This document shows positions 1 to 5,100 of a stretch of 5,100 bases of DNA, piece by piece; within the stretch, counting starts at the first letter, position 1, and each line of letters starts with the position of its first letter. Position numbers and translations under genes: made by a program. The notes under the pieces were generated by a model that worked only from the letters and a program-made list of their open reading frames with translations, was not told where the DNA came from and made no database searches. This DNA is from an uncultured Prevotella sp. (lineage in GTDB: Bacteria > Bacteroidota > Bacteroidia > Bacteroidales > Bacteroidaceae): assembly GCA_900556795.1 (NCBI GenBank), contig USQD01000163.1, forward strand, positions 1 through 5,100, in the 5' to 3' direction.

Positions 1-579
1 CTCACCGTAACAAACGATACATTGAAAGAGGTGTATGATGATATTGATTACTTCAAGAAGCATCTCACCATCCGCCAAAGCGAGATTTCCAACTCTCCGG
101 AGGTAATCCGCCGACTGGGTGTCATCGCCATGAATACCGCCATCGAGTGCGATATCTATGGCAACGAGAACTCCAGCCACATCTGCGGCAGCAAGCTGAT
201 GAATGGTATCGGTGGTTCGTGCGATTACGAGCGAAATGGCTACATCTCTATCTTCACCACCCAGAGTACCACCAAGAACGGTTGCATCTCTGCCATCGTT
301 CCGATGTGCAGCCATGTAGATAGCACCGAGCACGATGTGGATGTTATCGTTACTGAGCAGGGAGTCGCCGATCTTCGCGGCAAGGGTCCTTTGCGCCGTG
401 CCAAGGAGATTATCGAGAACTGTGCGCACCCGGATTATCGTCCAATGCTTCGCGAATACTTGAAATTTGCAGAAAAGGGGCACGAGCCACAGAGCATGCG
501 TGCCGCCCTCGCCATGCACGATACCTTCCTGAAGAAGGGAGATATGAGACTGACCGACTTCGGAGAATATCTGAAATAA
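1..579 (+). CDS. Acetyl-CoA hydrolase/transferase family protein, probable succinyl-CoA:acetate CoA-transferase (C-terminal part, 5' end outside window)
   Basis: The frame is open from base 1 and ends with TAA at 577-579. It shows 192 residues, roughly the last 40% of a family whose members are usually about 500 residues. Visible family hallmarks are a QSEISNSPEVIRRLGVIAMN stretch, AIE-DIYGN, the glycine-rich NGIGGSCD loop (bases 202-225) that in related enzymes helps form the CoA/oxyanion site, SAIVPM..HVD, and VTEQGVADLRGKGPLRRA. Known class I members transfer CoA between acetyl-CoA and succinate through a glutamyl-CoA thioester; the catalytic glutamate is expected upstream of the window, so it cannot be checked. 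In Bacteroidota such an enzyme would act in the cytoplasm, releasing acetate from acetyl-CoA while making succinyl-CoA. The TTG at 22 is an internal Leu codon, not a start. Isoleucine codons are 13 ATC, 3 ATT and no ATA, suggesting a well-expressed gene. Acetate/propionate or 4-hydroxybutyrate CoA-transferase remain possible; family assignment is firm, substrate less so. [The original answer gave no confidence for this entry; the number here was supplied at reformatting because the schema requires one.]. Confidence 0.85.
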   Translation, partial: LTVTNDTLKEVYDDIDYFKKHLTIRQSEISNSPEVIRRLGVIAMNTAIECDIYGNENSSHICGSKLMNGIGGSCDYERNGYISIFTTQSTTKNGCISAIVPMCSHVDSTEHDVDVIVTEQGVADLRGKGPLRRAKEIIENCAHPDYRPMLREYLKFAEKGHEPQSMRAALAMHDTFLKKGDMRLTDFGEYLK

Positions 580-600
580 GGAAGATTACCGCATAAACAT

Positions 601-659
601 AAAAAAGGCACCAGGCTGTTTCCATCAACGGAATACAACCTGATGCCTTTACTTTTTTT
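601..659 (-). terminator. Bidirectional intrinsic terminator between convergent genes
   Basis: Bases 604-619 and 635-650 form a 16-position stem, extended inward by TTCC (620-623) with GGAA (630-633) past a bulged T634, leaving a 6-base loop. Two positions are not Watson-Crick (611/643 and 616/638). In plus-strand RNA they are C-A mismatches, but in minus-strand RNA they become G-U wobbles, so the hairpin is fully paired only for the minus transcript. An A6 run (601-606) gives the minus-strand RNA a U6 tail, and a T7 run (653-659) serves the plus strand. The hairpin therefore closes the DUF3108 operon, 26 bases past its stop codon, and also the CoA-transferase gene, 24 bases past its stop. 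Confidence 0.88.
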
Positions 660-676
660 ATCTATAAACCTGCTGC

Positions 677-1489
677 TTACTTCACAATAGAAGTAACAGG
701 GTTTCTGGTGCCCTTCATGCCAACCAGGAATGCCTTTGCCGAACCAAACTTCAGGAACATATCCAGGCGTACAGGCACATGATTCTCATCATCGGTGATA
801 TAGAAATCTACGATTTTCTTCCATTTACCATCGTCAATCTCCATATATTCAAGACGCAGGCAACGATACTTCACGCCGTTGTCAGCCTTGACCGTAACCT
901 TTCCACCATACTTCAACTGAGCCGGATTACGACCGCCGCCATCACAGATAGGGAACTTGACGCAATGTCCCCGCTTCCAGTTGGCAGGATCAAAGCTGCG
1001 GGCACGGAGGAAGATGTTCATCATGTCGAAAACACAATCCTCGTAGGAAGCCTTCTTCCATTTATGCTCGCCATTCTTATTCTGATAATGCAGGTTTACA
1101 TGGCATTTGCCACCGGCATAATTATAGAAAACCTCATCTACGGTATATCGTTTGCCTTCACGGGCTCCCTTGCGGAAATAGAGCGGTGCCAAATCCGTAC
1201 CACTATAGCAAAGCAAAGTATCACGAAGTACAAAGAAATCGTCTACTCGCTTATTGCCCCTCGTTACGAGCGACCCACGATAAGCAGGCTTACCATGACG
1301 AGTGGTCTGGATAATAGACATACTGGCATTACCTGCCTTTACCCAAACGAACTTCCAATTGTAGTACAGATTGTAGGTAAGAAACTCACCCGACTTGAAT
1401 GCTGTATTACGAAATGTACACTGGGCAGACACTGTGGTGCTGACCAGGAGTAGCATTGCTGCTATCAAAAAAGATTTAAATGTCTTCAT
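677..1489 (-). CDS. Exported DUF3108-family protein
   Basis: A 270-residue protein of unknown function. It begins with a clear Sec signal peptide: Lys2 and Lys5, a hydrophobic core at about 7-19, and a VSA|Q cleavage site after residue 22. Cys24 is not in a lipobox, so the mature form should be a soluble periplasmic or envelope protein. The DUF3108 pattern runs along the chain: GEFLTYNLYYNWKFVWVKAG (34-53), TRGNKRVDDFFVLRD (76-90) leading into LAPLYFRKGAREGK (100-113), DMMNIFLRAR (155-164), KVTVKADNGVKYRCLRLEY (197-215), and ITDDENHVPVRLDMFLKFGS (231-250). The length fits the family. The mature part has seven cysteines (24, 94, 129, 152, 176, 182, 210), many for an exported Bacteroidota protein. 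The ATG lies 2 bp after the stop of the lipoprotein gene upstream and there is no room for a separate promoter, so it is read as the last gene of the operon with coupled translation. Family call is from recognised motifs; its role is unknown. Confidence 0.88.
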   Translation of the reverse strand: MKTFKSFLIAAMLLLVSTTVSAQCTFRNTAFKSGEFLTYNLYYNWKFVWVKAGNASMSIIQTTRHGKPAYRGSLVTRGNKRVDDFFVLRDTLLCYSGTDLAPLYFRKGAREGKRYTVDEVFYNYAGGKCHVNLHYQNKNGEHKWKKASYEDCVFDMMNIFLRARSFDPANWKRGHCVKFPICDGGGRNPAQLKYGGKVTVKADNGVKYRCLRLEYMEIDDGKWKKIVDFYITDDENHVPVRLDMFLKFGSAKAFLVGMKGTRNPVTSIVK

Positions 1490-1491
1490 AA

Positions 1492-3465
1492 CTATAACAC
1501 TTTAGGAATGTACTCTATGCCTAACTTCTTGGCACGTTGCGCATTCTGGTTCTTTACTTTCTTTTCCTTATCAGGTTTCTGCTTGGTGATGGCAGAAGGT
1601 TTCTGCTTAGATAAGTCATAAGACTTAGGATTCCAACTCTCTGTTAAATCCCATTTAGCCTTACATTCTAAGAGTTCCGGGTAATAATATACTTCCTCAG
1701 CCTGCAAATCATCATCATAACAGCCTGTATCCCATTTGCCGTTGTTGTTTCTATCAACTATTAGACGCATGTAATACTTTTCTGGTTTAAGATAATAGAA
1801 TTCAGCTACCCCATTTACTGCCTTTACAGACTTCACAACCTGATCCTGACCGTTTAACAATTGTACCAAGAGAGGTGAATCATCGAAATTATCAGTAATA
1901 TTCACCAAGAGAGTGCCATATGTATCGAGCGAGCTGACCTTGAATCCCTGCTTGATAGGCTTGGATGCCAATCCATAGATATCTTCGAAAGCAGCAGAAT
2001 CAACTTCAAGACTATATTCTACATCAGGGCGCCACTCTCCTTTCAATACATATTCCCGATTACCAGTCAAATCAAATTCGAAAGGTGCCCGATACCAAAG
2101 CGTATCATGCTTGGCATAAAGATGTATTCCTGCCGTATCAGCTTTGGCTAACGGGGTATCAAAACTGAACGTAACGTTCTTGTCCGGGTCCAGTTCTGAG
2201 GCAACTCCCACCTTGACCTCAAGCGGTTTGATGGCCATCACCGAGTCATAAGGCATACCTTTCTTCTTGAGTTTTTCCTGCTTCTTGGTCCACTCGGCTA
2301 TCTCCTTTTCCTTGGCTTTCATTCGCTTGGCGTATGGTTCCTTGGAAAGAATCTCCATAGCCGTATCGGTATGACATATCAGCACACCCGTACTGTCGGT
2401 CATGCGATAGGTAAGATCCATGCGAAGCGTATCCTGATTGACCAGGGCAGTATCCCTCAGCCAATAGGTGATGGAATCTTTCTTCTCCGAACTTTCTATG
2501 ATGAACGCTTTTTCGGCATCAAAGTTAAGTCCCTTTATCTCAGGAAGGATGGAATCTCCATAACTGAAATAGAGCGAGAAACAGTTAGGCACCTTGCGTT
2601 CTGCCTTTAAGAAATATCTATCAGTCAAAGGTTCAGAAAAAGCCCTAAGTATCACATTGTCAGGTAAAAAATGGGTATATTTCACCTGGTCTATCGACTT
2701 GATATGCAGAGAATCTATCCATGTTGTATCCTGTCGTACATCAGGCTTGCTGGATGGTACTATGATATCGTGAGTAAAAGCTATTTTCTCACTCTTCTGA
2801 TTAAACATATAGTTGCCATCCATATCCTGCAAGGCATAGATGCGATAAGAACCCGGTGCAACGCCCTTGATGACGAAACGGCCTCTACTATCTGTGCGAC
2901 TTACACGCAACATAGGCTTAGTCTTGAATGCCGAATCAGCCTGATCATCATAGAGACCTACCAGAATACCCTTGATAGGTTCCAGATTCTCAGCCTCCAG
3001 CACATATCCCGCAACCTCCATCGTATCAATGACGGTACCTGTAGAAAAACTATAGGTATAGTTACCCATCGGATTTCCCTCATTGTTATCACTGATAGCA
3101 TCCGAGAAATCGATGGTATAAGTGGTATTGGGTTTCAGAGAATCGACAAGCGAAATATGAATACGCTTTCCTGCGCCTTTGATTTCAGGCACTTCGAGCT
3201 GAGGAGGCGAAACCACCACCTTCTCGGTAGGATTATCCACCTTGATAAACTCATCGAAGTAAATATCTATCTTCTTCTCCTTCACATTGACAGCACCGTC
3301 AGCTGGCGAGGCACCTACCACCTTAGGTGGTGTCTCGTCAAACCATCCTCCGTCAGGCTGTCCCATTCGTGCACAGGAAGCCAACAGGAGGAAGACCGCC
3401 AGATAGAAAGGCAGAAACAAGGAATTTAACTTCAACTTGTCCTTGATGTCGTTCATATTAATCAT
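1492..3465 (-). CDS. Ig-like (Big_5) domain-containing lipoprotein
   Basis: A 657-residue lipoprotein. A basic N-terminus (KDKLKLN) and hydrophobic segment (16-29) lead to the lipobox LLAS|C, with lipidated Cys31 followed by ARMGQPDGGWFDETPP. This resembles the start of many Bacteroidota Ig-like lipoproteins and suggests an envelope location, probably the outer membrane. Residues 46-143 form a Big_5 Ig-like domain (PPKVVGASPADGAVNV, YFDEFIKV, LKPNTTYTIDF). Residues 151-230 look like a Cna-B/SdrB-type beta-sandwich ending in DMDGNYMFN. A beta-rich middle part (about 260-372) is followed by a charged helical linker (376-403). Then come a weaker Big_5-like domain (about 416-512) and a second SdrB-like module (about 516-590) with a calcium-loop-like DRNNNGKWDTG (571-581). 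The tail (616-647) is rich in Lys and Gln. An alternative start at Met4 (3456) is possible. It lies 51 bp after the GH3 gene and 2 bp before the DUF3108 gene. No catalytic motif is seen; a binding or scaffold role is an inference. Confidence 0.9.
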   Translation of the reverse strand: MINMNDIKDKLKLNSLFLPFYLAVFLLLASCARMGQPDGGWFDETPPKVVGASPADGAVNVKEKKIDIYFDEFIKVDNPTEKVVVSPPQLEVPEIKGAGKRIHISLVDSLKPNTTYTIDFSDAISDNNEGNPMGNYTYSFSTGTVIDTMEVAGYVLEAENLEPIKGILVGLYDDQADSAFKTKPMLRVSRTDSRGRFVIKGVAPGSYRIYALQDMDGNYMFNQKSEKIAFTHDIIVPSSKPDVRQDTTWIDSLHIKSIDQVKYTHFLPDNVILRAFSEPLTDRYFLKAERKVPNCFSLYFSYGDSILPEIKGLNFDAEKAFIIESSEKKDSITYWLRDTALVNQDTLRMDLTYRMTDSTGVLICHTDTAMEILSKEPYAKRMKAKEKEIAEWTKKQEKLKKKGMPYDSVMAIKPLEVKVGVASELDPDKNVTFSFDTPLAKADTAGIHLYAKHDTLWYRAPFEFDLTGNREYVLKGEWRPDVEYSLEVDSAAFEDIYGLASKPIKQGFKVSSLDTYGTLLVNITDNFDDSPLLVQLLNGQDQVVKSVKAVNGVAEFYYLKPEKYYMRLIVDRNNNGKWDTGCYDDDLQAEEVYYYPELLECKAKWDLTESWNPKSYDLSKQKPSAITKQKPDKEKKVKNQNAQRAKKLGIEYIPKVL

Positions 3466-3483
3466 TGTATATTATCTTTATAT

Positions 3484-3509
3484 TCGCTACCCTATCTCGA
3501 AGGCAGCGA
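3484..3509 (-). other. Intergenic stem-loop without U-tract
   Basis: In the 51-bp gap between the GH3 gene and the lipoprotein gene, 3484-3491 (TCGCTACC) pairs with 3502-3509 (GGCAGCGA), giving an 8-bp stem and a 10-base loop. In the minus-strand RNA the only non-Watson-Crick position is a G-U wobble; in plus-strand RNA it is an A-C mismatch, so the pairing suits the sense transcript. The stem is followed by AUAUAAAG rather than a run of U, so it is not a standard intrinsic terminator. It could mark an mRNA processing or stability site, or a partial attenuator, within the operon. This is a by-eye pairing and chance is not excluded. Confidence 0.5.
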
Positions 3510-3516
3510 TAAAAAT

Positions 3517-5025
3517 TTACTTGTTCATCATCAGCATTTCGTCGAGATTCTTGCGGCTGTTGCTGAGACGAGGAATCTTATGCTGACCACCCAATTTGCC
3601 TTTGCTCTTAAGCCAATCGTTGAAGACTCCCGGTCTTGCCTTTACAATCTCCAGATGCTGAAGAGTAACATCATGGAATCGCTTAGCCTCATAATCGCTG
3701 TTGATTTCCTGCAATTTCTGGTCGAGCAGGCTAGCAAACTCATCCAGGCTTTCCGGTTCCTTGGAGAACTCGATAAGCCATTGATGACGGCACTTGGCAT
3801 TACTATCCATATAAACAGGAGCTGCAGTATATTCTGCCACTTGTGCACCCGTCTTCTCACAAGCATAAGCCAATCCCTTCTCGGCATTATCCATAATCAA
3901 TTCCTCTCCAAAGGCATTGATAAAATATTTGGTTCGACCGGTAATCACAAACTTATATGGATTTTTACTTGTAAACTGCACAGTATCACCAATCAAATAA
4001 CGCCATAATCCACAAGAAGTTGTAATAACCATCGCATAATTCTTACCAATCTCAACATCCCATAAAGGTATGATTGTAGGATTATCCTTGCCGAATTCAT
4101 CCATAGGAATAAACTCATAGAAAACATCATAATCTACCATCAGGAGCATCGCCGGGTCGGATGGGTCACTCTGCAGTCCGAAGAAACCTTCACTAGCATT
4201 GTAAGTCTCCATATAATGCATGTCAGGAGAAGTAATGAGCTGCTCATACTGCTTGCGATAAGGTGTAAAGGCAATACCACCATGGAAGAAAACCTCCAGG
4301 TTTGGCCATACTTCTTCCAAATGCTTTTTGCCGGAAAGTTCCATGACACGTACCAATACGCTGAGCATCCAGCTAGGAACACCCGAGATATTCGTAACAT
4401 TCTTATTCAAGGTTTCCTGCGCAATACGGTCGCGCTTCACCTCGAAGTCGCTCAAGAGAGCAGTTTCTTTCTTAGGCACACGTACCCAATTAGCAAACGG
4501 ATTGATGTTTTCGATAAGAATAGCGCTCAAATCGCCCACCAGACTGCCCGAAACATTATAGTTAGGCGAATGGCTACCGCCGAGAATCAAACTTTTACCA
4601 TCAAAAAGCTTACTTTTCGGATTATTACGCAGATAGAGAGCTACAGCATCAAATCCACCAGCATAATGAATACCATGCAAACCATCATGAGAAACGGGAA
4701 TAAATTTACTCTTATCATTGGTAGTACCAGAAGATTTAGCATACCATTTTACGGAACCTGGCCATAGAATATCTTTTTCTCCATGGCGCATACGGTCGAT
4801 GTCTCCCTTCAACTCCTCATAGGTGTTGACAGGTACATTCATCGCAAATTTCTCATAACTATTGGTAGTATTTAATAGATGCTTTACACCATATTCCGTA
4901 TTCTTGCCCTTTTCAATAAGGTGCATGAGTATATGATGCTGCAAACGTTCTGCATCATTAACATACTTCTCCAACTCCTTCTGTCGAGGTTTGAAGACAT
5001 TACTTACTATCGTTGTTAAACTCAT
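3517..5025 (-). CDS. GH3 auxin-responsive promoter family protein (ANL-type adenylating enzyme)
   Basis: A 502-residue cytoplasmic protein of the GH3 family, named for plant acyl-acid amido synthetases that activate a carboxylic acid with ATP and join it to an amino acid. The adenylation motifs are all present: SSGTTNDKSKFIP (98-110), the phosphate-binding loop; YNASEGFFG (275-283), equivalent to the plant YxxSE motif; and WRYLIGDTVQF (341-351), equivalent to YRxGD. TGRTKYFINAFGEE (362-375) lies at the expected hinge to the small C-terminal domain. GGQHKIPRLSNSR (479-491) matches the conserved QYKxPR element near the plant C-terminus. No signal peptide or membrane segment is seen. The length is somewhat below the plant enzymes (about 600). 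The start is set by MSLTTIV at 5025, after an AT-rich leader with an AAGG 17-20 bases upstream of the ATG. It is the first gene of the apparent operon. Family call is firm; no substrate is known for the Bacteroidota members, so acid and acceptor are open. Confidence 0.92.
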   Translation of the reverse strand: MSLTTIVSNVFKPRQKELEKYVNDAERLQHHILMHLIEKGKNTEYGVKHLLNTTNSYEKFAMNVPVNTYEELKGDIDRMRHGEKDILWPGSVKWYAKSSGTTNDKSKFIPVSHDGLHGIHYAGGFDAVALYLRNNPKSKLFDGKSLILGGSHSPNYNVSGSLVGDLSAILIENINPFANWVRVPKKETALLSDFEVKRDRIAQETLNKNVTNISGVPSWMLSVLVRVMELSGKKHLEEVWPNLEVFFHGGIAFTPYRKQYEQLITSPDMHYMETYNASEGFFGLQSDPSDPAMLLMVDYDVFYEFIPMDEFGKDNPTIIPLWDVEIGKNYAMVITTSCGLWRYLIGDTVQFTSKNPYKFVITGRTKYFINAFGEELIMDNAEKGLAYACEKTGAQVAEYTAAPVYMDSNAKCRHQWLIEFSKEPESLDEFASLLDQKLQEINSDYEAKRFHDVTLQHLEIVKARPGVFNDWLKSKGKLGGQHKIPRLSNSRKNLDEMLMMNK

Positions 5026-5035
5026 ATCTAGATAT
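5024..5035. repeat. 12-bp perfect palindrome overlapping the GH3 start codon
   Basis: ATATCTAGATAT at 5024-5035 is its own reverse complement and includes the A and T of the GH3 ATG. It is next to an alternating TA run reaching 5040, so low-complexity AT sequence could produce it by chance. It could be a small operator or simply part of an unstructured, AT-rich leader that favours initiation in the absence of a strong Shine-Dalgarno sequence. Confidence 0.4.
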
Positions 5036-5056
5036 ATATACCTTATAAAGTAGATG

Positions 5057-5088
5057 CAAAATTAATTCAATCTTTTGATATAGAGAAA
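5057..5088 (-). promoter_or_regulatory. Candidate Bacteroidota sigma-ABfr promoter for the GH3 operon
   Basis: Read on the minus strand, 5064-5057 is TAATTTTG, an exact fit to the Bacteroidota -7 consensus TAnnTTTG. Upstream, after a 20-bp spacer, 5088-5085 reads TTTC, one base off the -33 element TTTG. Transcription would start near 5050, giving a leader of about 25 bases before the ATG at 5025. Position and strand suit the three-gene operon. The weak -33 element and the generally AT-rich surroundings keep confidence moderate. Confidence 0.6.
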
Positions 5089-5100
5089 GTTTTTACTTTT

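Noticed and set aside
22..24. TTG as a start codon for a 185-residue protein
   Set aside because: The frame is open to base 1, and the translated family sequence begins mid-domain. The gene starts beyond the left edge.
779..1453. Long plus-strand open frame of 224 codons opposite the DUF3108 gene
   Set aside because: It lies wholly antisense to a gene with a signal peptide and family motifs, and its translation shows no recognisable domain. It is best read as a shadow of the real gene.
2671..3429. Plus-strand open frame of 252 codons opposite the lipoprotein gene
   Set aside because: Antisense to the lipobox and Big_5 region, with no family resemblance or promoter. Codon composition of the opposite strand explains the open frame.
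3511..3518. TAAATTTT (minus strand) as a -7 promoter element for the lipoprotein gene
   Set aside because: It misses the final G of TAnnTTTG, overlaps the GH3 stop codon and has no convincing -33 element at the right distance. Read-through from the GH3 promoter is simpler.
4216..4767. Plus-strand open frame of 183 codons opposite the GH3 gene
   Set aside because: It covers conserved GH3 motifs on the other strand and its translation looks like random composition.
5064..5080. Possible plus-strand promoter leading out of the right edge (ATCTTTTG near 5070)
   Set aside because: The first two bases of the TAnnTTTG pattern are not met and no downstream gene is visible, so nothing supports it.

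Overview
The window looks like a piece of a Bacteroidota chromosome, most likely from the Prevotella/Segatella group. Four things point there: moderate GC content, a Bacteroidota-type lipoprotein with an Ig-like (Big_5) domain, a bacterial GH3-family protein beside it, and a TAnnTTTG-type -7 promoter element. Genus is an inference from gene content and style, not from a database match. There are four protein genes, one of them cut by the left edge. No RNA gene, insertion sequence, CRISPR array or phage sequence was seen.

Layout. Bases 1-579 (+) hold the C-terminal 192 residues of an acetyl-CoA hydrolase/transferase family protein, probably a succinyl-CoA:acetate CoA-transferase. A short convergent intergenic gap (580-676) carries a strong hairpin terminator that can serve both strands, but pairs best in the minus-strand RNA. 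From 5025 down to 677, three minus-strand genes form a compact apparent operon: a GH3-family ANL-like adenylating enzyme (3517-5025), a 657-residue outer-membrane-type lipoprotein with Ig-like and Cna/SdrB-like modules (1492-3465), and a secreted DUF3108-family protein (677-1489). The second and third genes are only 2 bp apart (TAG-TT-ATG), so their translation is probably coupled. A promoter candidate lies just upstream of the GH3 gene, and the gap between the first two minus-strand genes holds a stem-loop without a U-tract.

How the genes may work together. The CoA-transferase belongs to central fermentation (acetate/succinate) and seems unrelated to the convergent operon. The operon pairs a cytoplasmic acid-activating enzyme of unknown substrate with two exported envelope proteins of unknown function. 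This is the best candidate here for an undescribed system: a GH3-type acyl-amide (or related) synthetase tied to a periplasmic/outer-membrane lipoprotein and a DUF3108 partner. That link is inferred from operon structure only.
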